Source: UBA7672 sp038326205
GTDB lineage: Bacteria; Pseudomonadota; Alphaproteobacteria; Caulobacterales; Hyphomonadaceae
DNA: 16,878 nucleotides
Assembly: GCA_038326205.1 (NCBI GenBank)
Contig: JBBQJV010000083.1
Span: 1 to 16,878, forward strand
Reading direction: 5' to 3'
A program made the translations under genes and the position numbers. The notes below the pieces were generated by a model. That model was not told the origin of the DNA, did not search any database, and saw only the letters and a program-made list of their open reading frames with translations. The number at the start of each line of letters is the position of its first letter. The first letter of the stretch is position 1. This document shows, in pieces, positions 1-7,180 of this stretch.

Positions 1-377
1 TTGATGTTCGGGCCCAGCGAGAACGCGATACCCCACCAGCACATCGCGCATTCCGCATCGAGCCGCGCGGCCTCGCGAAAAGAACGGATAGCCTCGGCAT
101 GGTTGAAACCGAAGATCAGGTTTACGCCCTGATCGAAATAGGTCTGCGTCTGCGGATTGGCCGTGGTGATCTTGTGCGTGTGCGCGCCAAGCCCCTTGAA
201 CACGGGCGCGCCCTCCTTGTCCGCCTGGCCGGCATAGATCGCCGGCATGGGCATCATGGTCATCTTCTGGTCCATAGGATGCGGGCTGGCAGCCGCGTCC
301 GGCTCGTCCTGAGGACCGCCACAGGCCGATAGGAAAACCGCGAGCATGATGACAGCTATCGATCCAGGTCTGACCAT
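1..377 (-). CDS. TPR-containing lipoprotein (partial, C-terminus outside window)
   Basis: Reading from an ATG at 377 the frame stays open to the left edge, giving the first 125 residues. The N-terminus is a lipoprotein signal: Arg3, a hydrophobic stretch, then lipobox LSAC with the acylated Cys at residue 19. The mature part ends in a tetratricopeptide-like helix pair: residues 77-95 (TYFDQGVNLIFGFNHAEAI) are followed by a run of the type FREAARLDAECAMCWWGIA, then a LGPNI motif. That pattern is typical of exported TPR proteins that count 'cells by abundance' style repeats in environmental proteobacteria; their biochemical role is unknown to me. The start is supported by a GGGG-rich Shine-Dalgarno (ATAGGGGGA) six bases upstream. 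It sits on the same strand as the amidohydrolase but 505 bp downstream of it, so it probably has its own promoter. Confidence is high for a TPR lipoprotein and low for any function. Confidence 0.8.
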   Translation of the reverse strand, partial: MVRPGSIAVIMLAVFLSACGGPQDEPDAAASPHPMDQKMTMMPMPAIYAGQADKEGAPVFKGLGAHTHKITTANPQTQTYFDQGVNLIFGFNHAEAIRSFREAARLDAECAMCWWGIAFSLGPNI

Positions 378-882
378 AAGCTTCCCCCTATCCACTGCGG
401 CAAGACCTAGCATGACTGATTAAAGAATTGTAGGCGCTCAACGTACCTCCCTGGCCGCTCGAGATGCGGTCCATTTCAACGGCGTGTTAGAGACCAGTCA
501 GGGGCCTTCGCGAATGAGGCTGCAACGGCTCTAACCAGGACTGATTGGTGAGCTGTTCTCGCGGCCTCGAAGCGGCGCTCGAAACCCATTCCAAAGGCAG
601 CCCCGCCAAAATCCAGATGCACGCTAGCTGCGAGGTTGTTACAACACGAGCGGCTGGATTGGGCCATCAGTCCTAGCCCCGCCACAATATTACGATCGAC
701 AGGGCCGCGCCGAACCTTCCGTTGCGAGTTGCCTCCCCCATCAGGCGGGACGTGGCCAAAGGCCGGCAATCGTAATGTACGGCGAACACCCGACCGACGT
801 CCGTGAAACCCACAGCAGCCCAATATGAGCATCGACATCGTTGGCGTGAGGCTCAGCCTGGGCCAGCGCAGGCGGTGGTAGC
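378..882. other. 505-bp gap without a convincing gene; holds repeat copy 1
   Basis: Open frames here (for example a 136-residue minus-strand frame over 476-886) have the arginine- and serine-rich composition of GC-rich shadow frames, and no domain is recognised. What it does hold is the first copy of the dispersed repeat (661-752) and a hairpin at the amidohydrolase stop (846-886). The upstream region of the TPR gene (378-475) must carry its promoter, but I could not pick a convincing -35/-10 pair. Confidence 0.6.
661..752 (+). repeat. Dispersed intergenic repeat, copy 1
   Basis: This segment aligns without gaps to 10779-10870: about 73 of 92 positions match, including 34 identical bases in a row (689-722 against 10807-10840). 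Weaker similarity continues on the right to a shared TAAT near 772. A third, more diverged copy lies at 5880. All three copies are in the same orientation and in intergenic DNA. No terminal inverted repeats or transposase accompany it, so the type of element is unknown. Confidence 0.85.
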
Positions 883-886
883 TCAC
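846..886 (-). terminator. Hairpin overlapping the amidohydrolase stop codon
   Basis: Outer arms GTGAG (846-850) and CTCAC (882-886) enclose an inner stem GCCTG (856-860) / CAGGC (869-873). The structure begins at the stop codon of the amidohydrolase, a usual place for a 3'-end hairpin. There is no T-run after it on the minus strand, so intrinsic termination is uncertain; it may only protect the 3' end. Confidence 0.3.
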
Positions 887-2652
887 GGTCTGGAATACGT
901 CGTCATGCCCTCTTTGATGGTTTCGAGGATCTCAATGTCCTTGATCACCGTGGCTTGCACACGGAGGGGGTCCTCAGACACGACCGTGAAATCGGCGAGC
1001 TTTCCAACTTCGATCGTGCCCTTCTGCGCTTCCTCGAAGTACTGGAAAGCCGCGTCTCTGGTGATCGCCTTGAGGGCAGTCAGCGGGGACACGCGCTGGT
1101 CTTCGCCGAGCGTCTTTCCGCTTCGGGTCGTTCTGTTCACCGCCGACCACATGAGCCGCATCATGTCGGGGGGCACCACTGGCGCATCGTTGTGGATCGT
1201 GAATGGCATGGCGCGTGCCTCGGCTGACTTGAGCGGGCTGATGCGGGCTGCTCGCCGTTCACCCAGAACCGAATCCCGGTGCCAGTCCCCCCAGAAATAG
1301 GTATGGGCGGCAAAGAACGACGGAATGATTCCCTCCGACTTCATTAGGTCGAGTTGATCTTCGCGTGCGGTCTGCGCGTGGATTGCGACCGGGCGACGAT
1401 CCTCGAGGCCATGCGCGGTGTTCGCCCGCGCCACGGCGCTGAGCATCTGGTCGATCGCCGCATCCCCGTTGACGTGCATCAGAACCTGGATGTTGCGCGC
1501 GAACGCCGCGCCGACAATTTTGTCGACGTGGGCATCGTCGAGCGTTGGATATCCGCGATAATCCTTGGGCAGGCCAGCCGGCGCGACAAGATAGGGCTGG
1601 GTCAACCAAGCCGTCTTGCCCTGCGGCGAGCCGTCAAGGGTCAGCTTGATGCCGCCGACCCTGAAGTGATTGTCATACGCCCGCGACGCCGCAAAGTCGG
1701 GCGCAAGAGCAGGCGATTGCGTCTGCTGGACATAGGCGACGACATCAAGATGCAGCTCACCCTTGCCGGCAAGGGTGCGAAGATCGGCGACATCCTGCAG
1801 CGATGCGCCACCCTCCTGCACAGTGGTGACGCCATACCTCGCGTAATAGTCCTGCGCCTTCTTGAGATTCAGAAGGGTTTGTTCTGGCGTCGGTCGTGAC
1901 AGCTTTGCGATCACCAGCAGGATGGCCGCTTCTTCAAGAACGCCGTTAGGCTCGCGTGTACCTGGCTTGCGACGGATGACCCCGCCTTTCGGATCGGGCG
2001 TCGTCGAGGAGATGCCAGCTGCTGCGAGGCAAGCCGAATTGCAGGACATAAGGTGTCCCGACACGTGTGTCAGAACGATCGGAATGTCGGCGGAAATCGT
2101 GTCCAGGTCATCGCGGGTCGGGTGGCGCTGTTCAGCAAGAAGCGAGTCGTCATAACCGCGCCCCTCAAGCCATTTCGCGTCGGGATTTTTGGTGCGCCAG
2201 TCCTTCAGGACTGCGAGCAATTCCGGGATGGTCGATACCCCGCCGCTGGGTGGCGGTTGTAAATCCGCTTGTGACAAAACCCGCGCGAAGGCCGCGATGT
2301 GCCCGTGCGCATCGATCAGCCCGGGCAGCATCGTCCGACCGTTCATGTCGCGCCGCACCGCCCGCGGCCCCGCCACCGCCTCGACCTGCGCGAGGTTGCC
2401 GACGGCAACAATGCGGCCATCTTTGACCGCAATAGCCGCTGCCGTAGGCGCGGCGTCATTCAACGTGACGACGTTAGCATTGTAATAGAGAATGGATTCG
2501 GCTTGCGGTTTGGCGTCCGTCACGCTCGCGCCGCGTTGCGCATCAGAACCAGGCGGCGCAGGGCCATCGCATCCCGATAGCGCCGAAATGGCCAGGAAAA
2601 ATGCGGGCAAGAGCGCAAACACGCGCATGAGCGATGAATCAAATATGCGCAT
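883..2652 (-). CDS. Amidohydrolase family 3 (YtcJ-like) lipoprotein
   Basis: A 589-residue metal-dependent hydrolase of the YtcJ/amidohydrolase-3 group. The chain has a short beta-sandwich start, then MLPGLIDAHGHI, which carries the HxH metal ligands (H116, H118). K336 in GGIKLTLDG, H393 in LMHVNGD, H425 in AIHAQ and D489 in HNDAPVVPPD complete the usual ligand and catalytic set. The end (GTIEVGKLADFTVV) is the standard C-terminal strand motif. Residues 1-28 form a lipoprotein signal with lipobox LSGC (Cys28, Asp at +2). The frame extends upstream to 2763, but the ATG at 2652 is preferred: it puts the signal at the N-terminus and has GAAGAAGGCAGGG upstream. Relatives are usually cytosolic or plain secreted; here the enzyme should be membrane-anchored in the periplasm. 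The substrate (N-acyl, lactone or imide type) cannot be told. It stands alone on the minus strand, 302 bp downstream of the seven-helix gene. Confidence 0.92.
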   Translation of the reverse strand: MRIFDSSLMRVFALLPAFFLAISALSGCDGPAPPGSDAQRGASVTDAKPQAESILYYNANVVTLNDAAPTAAAIAVKDGRIVAVGNLAQVEAVAGPRAVRRDMNGRTMLPGLIDAHGHIAAFARVLSQADLQPPPSGGVSTIPELLAVLKDWRTKNPDAKWLEGRGYDDSLLAEQRHPTRDDLDTISADIPIVLTHVSGHLMSCNSACLAAAGISSTTPDPKGGVIRRKPGTREPNGVLEEAAILLVIAKLSRPTPEQTLLNLKKAQDYYARYGVTTVQEGGASLQDVADLRTLAGKGELHLDVVAYVQQTQSPALAPDFAASRAYDNHFRVGGIKLTLDGSPQGKTAWLTQPYLVAPAGLPKDYRGYPTLDDAHVDKIVGAAFARNIQVLMHVNGDAAIDQMLSAVARANTAHGLEDRRPVAIHAQTAREDQLDLMKSEGIIPSFFAAHTYFWGDWHRDSVLGERRAARISPLKSAEARAMPFTIHNDAPVVPPDMMRLMWSAVNRTTRSGKTLGEDQRVSPLTALKAITRDAAFQYFEEAQKGTIEVGKLADFTVVSEDPLRVQATVIKDIEILETIKEGMTTYSRP

Positions 2653-2954
2653 TAAAACCCTGCCTTCTTCTGGCATCCGGCATGATCCGGCGCCGGCCGG
2701 TTCGTGACGCGCGCGGCGGGCACTGCCCCGTCCAATACTGGCGCGCCACGTTCGCCCAAGCAACCTGCCGCGCTATAGCGTCCTCTGCTCCCCTCGCCGC
2801 TGTCGTGAACAAGGATTTGAAACGCCCCGGCCGCCTTAATGTGGCGACTGCGTTGCTGGCGCTGTTCCGGCGCCCCACCCCAATCGGGCCGCGCCTCGCC
2901 GCGAGCGGTCAGTCGCACCGTGCGACATTGGTGCACCCTCAGGGGCGCCTTTCC
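2653..2954. other. 302-bp gap, probable promoter region of the amidohydrolase gene
   Basis: No frame here has coding character beyond overlap with neighbouring shadow frames. It contains the ribosome binding site of the amidohydrolase gene (2658-2670 on the minus strand), a GC palindrome CCGGCGCCGG at 2687-2696, and a small hairpin of GCGCCC/GGGTGC type at about 2935-2950, just past the stop of the membrane-protein gene. None of these is strong enough to name. Confidence 0.4.
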
Positions 2955-3794
2955 TTAAAGGGCAAGTAACGGGCGCCCCAACAGCGCTTGGGTAAATGTC
3001 GCCGCGACGATTGCCAGCCCCACGACTGCACCGACATAGACCAACGACTTCGCCGCCCTGGGCGCCAGCCTGTCTCCGGCGAGCCCCAGCAGCGGCAGCG
3101 CCTGCATCAAATGCGTCGCGAAGAAATGGGGGACGCGCAAGTCGCCCCCGGTTATGGACCATCCAAACAGAGGTAGCGCCTTGGCGTCAGAGCGGACGCC
3201 GCCGATCCAGTGACCGAAGCCATCCACGACCCCTGAGGACATCAGACCGGCGATGATCAAGGTCAGGCTGGCGCCGAGCGTCAGGCCCAGCACGATGCCG
3301 ATTTTGGCGCCCTGTCCCAACCCCTCCTGCGGCGAGCGGGCCACCATAATGCCAAAGATGAAAGCGCATACGACCAGCGCCACGGCGCCGACGCCCATTG
3401 CGCTGTACATGGCAATTTCAATCGGGGTTTCGGAATTGAAATGCGATGCGCGGCCGCGCGCGGCCTGGAGCGTGATGTAGAGGACTTCGCCAATGCCCGA
3501 AATCGCGGAGATAGCGGCCACAACCCGCGTGGCTCGGCTCTCTCGCGTACTCGGCTTCATCGCGGCGACGATAAGGCCCATGGTCACGAGATGGATGACG
3601 ATCGACATCTCGAACTTCAGCGGCTTATCCCACATGCTGGCGCCATTGATCGTTCGGTCGTCGAGCATCCAAGCGCCGGCGGTCGGCAGAATCAGCGCAG
3701 CAACCAAGAGCGCGGCGGCAAACAGCGTCGCACCCGCCTCGATGGGTCTCGCGCGCCGGGGCAGGAAGGCGGACAAGACGTTGGACCTAACCAT
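2955..3794 (-). CDS. Seven-helix conserved membrane protein, function unknown
   Basis: About 279 residues from the ATG at 3794 (284 from the alternative ATG at 3809). Seven hydrophobic segments can be seen, at about residues 25-48, 67-84, 97-115, 130-155, 170-193, 225-245 and 255-277 in the longer numbering. Histidines recur in or next to helices: H73, H123 (ARGRASHFN), H200 (FGHW), H228 and H233 (VPHFFATHLMQ). The motifs WDKPLKF and ARGRASHFN look conserved rather than random. I do not recognise a characterised family. The start at 3794 is preferred because GGATGGGG lies nine bases upstream, while the 3809 ATG has no usable site. The first eight bases, ATGGTTAG, overlap the stop codon of the ABA4-like gene, so the two are probably translationally coupled and may act together in the inner membrane. 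The clustered histidines would suit heme or metal binding, but that is inference. Confidence 0.8.
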   Translation of the reverse strand: MVRSNVLSAFLPRRARPIEAGATLFAAALLVAALILPTAGAWMLDDRTINGASMWDKPLKFEMSIVIHLVTMGLIVAAMKPSTRESRATRVVAAISAISGIGEVLYITLQAARGRASHFNSETPIEIAMYSAMGVGAVALVVCAFIFGIMVARSPQEGLGQGAKIGIVLGLTLGASLTLIIAGLMSSGVVDGFGHWIGGVRSDAKALPLFGWSITGGDLRVPHFFATHLMQALPLLGLAGDRLAPRAAKSLVYVGAVVGLAIVAATFTQALLGRPLLAL

Positions 3795-4233
3795 GGTGTG
3801 ATGCCCCATCCGCCGATGCGCGCCCTGCCGTCCTCAACTCAGTTGCCGCGTAAAGCAGATAGCCGAGCGGACCGAACATGAATGTGGCTACAAGAATGGG
3901 CGCCTGGACGATGCGCGACAGTCCGCGCGTGTCAGCGCGTTCGGCGATCCATGTTCCCAAAAACAGATCGAACGCCAGATAGTGGATCCAGCCGGCGAGC
4001 AAGGCGGGGCTGCTCGTGAACAACAGGCTGAGGGCAGCGAGGGAGCTAAAGCCGCCGCCCTCGACCCGAAAGAAATAGACGAACACTAACGTTGCGTAGA
4101 GTACCCCAAGGCCTGCGATGACCACGTATCGCAAAGCAATTAGCACCCATCGCCATCGCGGCAGGAAAATCAGGGCCAGCCATGAAACCATCGCTAAGGC
4201 GCTTGTTGCGCTGAAGACAACTTCCCAATCCAA
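3787..4233 (-). CDS. ABA4-like (DUF4281) membrane protein
   Basis: A 148-residue protein with four hydrophobic segments. The signature AGWIHYLAFDLFLGTWIAERA, followed by LVATFMFGPLGYLLY, marks the ABA4-like/DUF4281 family. In plants ABA4 is needed for neoxanthin formation; the bacterial members have no established function that I know of. The frame extends to 4356, but the start is best placed at a TTG (4231-4233): AAGGAG sits six bases before it and the protein then begins DWEVVFSATS, as family members usually begin with D-W-E-x-V/L-F. The extra 41 residues of the longer frame look like non-coding translation. It overlaps the seven-helix gene downstream by eight bases and follows the broken urcA-like gene on the same strand by 153 bp. 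Confidence 0.85.
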   Translation of the reverse strand: MDWEVVFSATSALAMVSWLALIFLPRWRWVLIALRYVVIAGLGVLYATLVFVYFFRVEGGGFSSLAALSLLFTSSPALLAGWIHYLAFDLFLGTWIAERADTRGLSRIVQAPILVATFMFGPLGYLLYAATELRTAGRASADGASHHG

Positions 4234-4386
4234 CCTCAGCTCCTTCCTCAATTGGACGCAACTTTTGAGGTTTTGGTTTGCGCCAAAAACCAAACATCCA
4301 AGTCTCGACGCGATGCGGCAGGTCAGCAAACGAGCGGGCGCGTATTCGCGTCCCACCCGTCTTGCTCACGCGTTATGACCTGCGGT

Positions 4387-4744
4387 TTATTCCGCGCTGG
4401 CAATGCGTGTCGGCTGAAATGGATCCGCCAGACCTGTGGTCGACAGCTGGCGCGCGCCATTCAGTGTCGCTGTGCGAATGCATTCGGCGGTTTCGCGCGG
4501 GACGAGCGCGGAGTGCGTCGCCACCCCTTCACAAACCTTGGCGCGCGGCTTGGGAAATCCGATCGATCGCGATGCGCGTTCCGTCGGAAGATGACACCTC
4601 AAGATCGCCCACGGCGACTTCCATAGCTATCGCGATCGGCGTCTGGGCCACGGCGCTAGGCGTCATGAGGATAAGGACCGCCGCCGGGGCCAGGGCCAGA
4701 GCTGCGGAGGCGGCGGTGAAGGCGAGTTTCAGGGAGGAGGACAT
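4387..4744 (-). pseudogene. UrcA-family secreted protein, broken by a single-base frameshift
   Basis: From an ATG at 4744 (GAAGGA upstream) the frame encodes a Sec signal ending AVAQ, then VAVGDLEVSSSDGTRIAIDRI and SQAAR, and stops at 4529. In the next frame the sequence continues as KVCEGVATHSALVPRE and TAECIRTATLNGARQL and ends at 4387. Joined, these give the UrcA pattern: a DL-S-GxxxxxxRI-xAAR-xVC block followed by a second Cys and A-rich helix, about 118 residues in all, the usual family size. The whole span is 358 bases, one more than a multiple of three. A likely extra C lies at about 4543-4547, where CGC-CAAG should read CGC-AAG. UrcA proteins are small, probably periplasmic, of unknown role. 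Either the gene is inactivated or the assembly has a one-base error; both Cys residues are in the second frame. It is divergent from lysR. Confidence 0.75.
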
Positions 4745-4803
4745 TTCCGTTTTCCTTCGGTTTGGGTCTCGCGCCGGTCTTTCTGGGTCGTTGTGCCGGC
4801 GTT

Positions 4804-4870
4804 GATCCAAGAGATATTCCATTCGCTTTTGGATAGCGATCTGGCATAATTGGACACCTCAATTCCAAAT
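4804..4870. promoter_or_regulatory. Candidate LysR operator region between urcA-like gene and lysR
   Basis: The 130-bp divergent gap contains two inverted repeats. Site 1 is TTGGA (4850-4854) / TCCAA (4864-4868) around a 9-bp spacer, only 16 bp before the lysR start. Site 2 is ATCCAA (4805-4810) / TTGGAT (4829-4834) with an 18-bp spacer. Both use the same TTGGA half, which fits two contact sites for one dimeric regulator, as LysR proteins usually have upstream of a divergent target. I infer autoregulation from the position of site 1. Confidence 0.5.
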
Positions 4871-4883
4871 ATGGATGGACCCA

Positions 4884-5768
4884 ATGCCTGATCTCGACTG
4901 GGCCAAGGTGCAATCCTTTGCATCCGTAGCCGCCCACGGCTCGCTCTCGGCCGCGGCGCGGGCGACCGGCGGCAGCCAGCCGACGCTGAGCCGCCACATC
5001 AGCTCGCTGGAAGAGGATCTCGGCGTGCGTCTATTCGACCGCACCTCTGAGGGCCTCGTGCTGACGGCGGCCGGCCGCGAGATTCACGAAGAGGCCATGG
5101 CGATGTCCGAGGCGGCCAACCAGCTGGCGCTGATTGCAAGCGGGCGTTCGAGCGATGTGAAGGGCACAGTGCGTCTAACCGCCAGCGAGTCGTTCGCTGC
5201 CTACATCCTCCCTGAACTTCTGGTCGAGCTGCGCCAGCAGGAACCGCAGATTGCGATCGAGCTCGTGGCCTCTAACCATACTGAGAACCTGTTGAAGCGC
5301 GAGGCCGACATCGCCATCCGGATGTACCGGCCCACCCAGAATGACGTCTTCACCCGCAAGGTGGGCGAACTCCCGCTAGGCATCTTCGGATCGAAAGACT
5401 ATCTCGCTCGCCGCGGCGAACCTCGCGAAGTGGAGGACATCCTCAAACATGATTTCGTTGGCTATGACCGCGACGAAGACATTATCACCGGCTTCCGGGC
5501 GCGCGGGATAGCGATTGACCGAGAATTCTTCGCCCTGCGAACAGACGCCCAATATGTCCACCTGGAGATGGTGCTCGCAGGCTACGGACTCGGGATTTTG
5601 CAGGTAGCGAACGCGCTACGGCACCCCAGTTTGCAACGTGTGTTCGAAGATCAGGTGGCCCTGTCTTTGCCGATCTGGCTCACAGCGCACGCTGAACTCA
5701 AGACAAGCGTTCGGGTTCGCCGCGTATTCGACTTCTTGGCCGAGAAACTATCGGCGACGTTTGGCTGA
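4884..5768 (+). CDS. LysR-family transcriptional regulator
   Basis: About 294 residues. An N-terminal winged helix-turn-helix spans about residues 5-64 (SLSAAARATGGSQPTLSRHI, then LEEDLGVRLFDR), with the LysR-typical T-AG boundary after it. A substrate-binding domain follows from residue 87 to the end, with VRLTASESFAAYILPELL at its start and the usual GYGLGILQ near residue 237. This is the normal length for the family. The ATG at 4884 is preferred to the one at 4875 because GGATGG (4873-4878) is well spaced for it and the protein then begins with the familiar PDLDW; nine bases separate the two. The gene is divergent from the broken urcA-like gene and the ABA4/seven-helix pair, which are its most likely targets. 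The effector cannot be predicted. Confidence 0.93.
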   Translation: MPDLDWAKVQSFASVAAHGSLSAAARATGGSQPTLSRHISSLEEDLGVRLFDRTSEGLVLTAAGREIHEEAMAMSEAANQLALIASGRSSDVKGTVRLTASESFAAYILPELLVELRQQEPQIAIELVASNHTENLLKREADIAIRMYRPTQNDVFTRKVGELPLGIFGSKDYLARRGEPREVEDILKHDFVGYDRDEDIITGFRARGIAIDREFFALRTDAQYVHLEMVLAGYGLGILQVANALRHPSLQRVFEDQVALSLPIWLTAHAELKTSVRVRRVFDFLAEKLSATFG

Positions 5769-5879
5769 GTTGAGGGCGCCGCAGGCGTCGATGGATCGTG
5801 TCATCGCGCGCATTGGTCTCTACCCTTCTGATCCTGCAGTCACGATGAAAAATCGGAGCGGGTTACCCACGACAGCTCA

Positions 5880-5965
5880 GGGCCAATCCGGCCCATGCCG
5901 CCGCAATCTTCCCTGTGACAGGACCTATCCAATCCTTCTGTTCCGCGCGGCCTGGCTGATCAGGC
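5880..5965 (+). repeat. Dispersed intergenic repeat, copy 2 (diverged)
   Basis: An ungapped alignment to 10779-10864 gives about 56 matches in 86 positions. Shared blocks are GGGCCA at the left end, GACAGG, CCTTC, GCCT and GATCAGGC. After a one-base gap the likeness continues through CGCCAA to a TAAT at about 5988-5991, the same landmark as in the other copies. The internal GGCCTG (5949-5954) / CAGGCC (5961-5966) pair also forms a perfect 6-bp stem here. The identity is well above chance but lower than between copies 1 and 3. Confidence 0.65.
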
Positions 5966-6043
5966 CACCGCCAATCCCGGTCACCGCTAATCTTCGAGAG
6001 CGTAGCGGCATCGACGAGCCGCTAAGGTCGGCGTGCAACGTTT

Positions 6044-6078
6044 GGGGGCTGCCCCCGCACCTTCCGCGTAAGAGAAGG
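6044..6078 (-). terminator. Two adjacent hairpins downstream of the VOC gene
   Basis: GGGGG (6044-6048) / CCCCC (6052-6056) and CCTTC (6060-6064) / GAAGG (6074-6078) lie 35-69 bp past the VOC stop codon on the minus strand. The position suits the 3' end of the tetR-SDR-VOC transcripts. No T-run follows, so this is only a candidate. Confidence 0.3.
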
Positions 6079-6112
6079 CGCGCCCAGCGCATTCGCGTTC
6101 CAGGTCGTAATT

Positions 6113-7162
6113 CTAGGATTTTAAGTCCCACGTGATCGCTTTTTGATTTTTGATCGAGCCGGCGTTTGGCTCTTTGTACTGAACGAGCTCGAACAGGTTT
6201 AAATCGGGATCGCGCGCAAAGACATGGGTCTCGCCGTCATCCCTCTCGATCCTGCTGACGATTTGACCACCCGCCGCGATTACCCGACGCACTTCGTGTT
6301 CGAGGTCGCCCACTTCGTAGACGACCATGCTGTACCCCGGCGCGGTGACCGGTCGAGGTGTTGTCAATGGCGTTGAGGCAGGCGAACTATAATACCAGAA
6401 TTCAATGATCATATTGTGGGCGCTTAGCCAGGCCGCGTTGAGACGTACGCCATCCAAATCAGCCACTTGATCGAATTTTGCACCGCTCACATTGCTCGCG
6501 CGTCGATAGGGTTCGACGCGCATCAGCGTCGAGTAGAACGACACCAGCCGATCGAGATCGTTGGTGGCGTAGGCCGCATGTCCAACCCAAACGTCGTCAC
6601 TGAATGGAGGAGCGAGGGCGTGCTCGACCTCGAACATCGCTCCGTCCTTGTCCCGGCTGTAAATATAGCGGTATCCGCCGCCGATGAGATCCACCGGCTC
6701 ACCGCCGCGCGTCACTGGGCGTGCGCCGGCAGCCCGAAAGCGATCATACAACGGTTTGGCAATCGGCGACTGATAGCACACATGAGTGAGGCCGGGTCCG
6801 CTGGGACCTACGGACGCGGCGCTTGACCGATCTTTCACGTCGTATTGCAACAGTCTGACATTGCTGTTGGGCCCGCGCAGCCTAGCGCTTTCGCCACTGA
6901 CGCCTTTCCGATGAACGATTTCATCGAGCGCTGCGCTGGGATGAAGGCGCCCGCGTTCCACGATCTGGAAGCCAGTGGCGTTGCGATAGAAGTCGATTGC
7001 TCGGTCGAGGTTTTCAACGGTCAAAGTCACATCTCGAATGCCAATGAAGGTCGATCGATCCATGTCCGCAGGCGAAGCTTGTTTGATGGGCGCGGCGCAA
7101 GAACCGAGCGCTAGGGCTATAGAAACCAGCAAAGACCGCGTAACATTTGAGGTGAGCGGCAT
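6113..7162 (-). CDS. Two-domain VOC (glyoxalase-fold) lipoprotein
   Basis: A 349-residue protein with two vicinal-oxygen-chelate domains, at about residues 38-180 and 190-327. Domain 1 opens FIGIRDVTLTVENLDRAIDFY and ends AMFEVEH; domain 2 opens VGHAAYATNDLDRLVSFY and ends NLFELVQY. Possible metal ligands are H127 and E178 in domain 1 and H195 and E325 in domain 2. The histidine that usually opens each half is missing once per domain (D44 in place of H, and none in YSMVVYEV), so a full His/Glu site is not assured. Residues 1-22 are a clear lipoprotein signal with lipobox LGSC (Cys22). Export is unusual for VOC proteins, most of which are cytosolic. GAAGGAAGCGAAAGG precedes the ATG. The gene follows the SDR gene by only 18 bp and is surely in one transcript with it. 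Its reaction (dioxygenase, lyase or isomerase) is unknown. Confidence 0.88.
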   Translation of the reverse strand: MPLTSNVTRSLLVSIALALGSCAAPIKQASPADMDRSTFIGIRDVTLTVENLDRAIDFYRNATGFQIVERGRLHPSAALDEIVHRKGVSGESARLRGPNSNVRLLQYDVKDRSSAASVGPSGPGLTHVCYQSPIAKPLYDRFRAAGARPVTRGGEPVDLIGGGYRYIYSRDKDGAMFEVEHALAPPFSDDVWVGHAAYATNDLDRLVSFYSTLMRVEPYRRASNVSGAKFDQVADLDGVRLNAAWLSAHNMIIEFWYYSSPASTPLTTPRPVTAPGYSMVVYEVGDLEHEVRRVIAAGGQIVSRIERDDGETHVFARDPDLNLFELVQYKEPNAGSIKNQKAITWDLKS

Positions 7163-7180
7163 GGCCTTTCGCTTCCTTCT

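Larger units (their letters stand above)
5769..6112. other. 344-bp gap holding repeat copy 2; no convincing gene
   Basis: This gap lies between the convergent ends of lysR and the VOC gene. A plus-strand frame crosses it from inside lysR (5638-6135), and a short minus-strand frame covers 5925-6131; neither has a recognisable domain or ribosome binding site. It contains the diverged second copy of the dispersed repeat at 5880-5965 and two GC-rich hairpins next to the VOC stop. Confidence 0.6.

Noticed and set aside
476..886. 136-residue minus-strand frame downstream of the amidohydrolase gene
   Set aside because: No ribosome binding site, Arg/Ser-rich composition, no known motif, and it runs through repeat copy 1 and overlaps the neighbouring stop codon.
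1354..1899. Long plus-strand frame (181 codons) opposite the amidohydrolase gene
   Set aside because: It is antisense to a well-supported enzyme with conserved metal ligands; such mirror frames are expected in GC-rich DNA.
5638..6135. Plus-strand frame from inside lysR into the gap
   Set aside because: It begins inside the lysR coding region in another frame and has no start signal; the gap is better explained by the repeat copy and hairpins.
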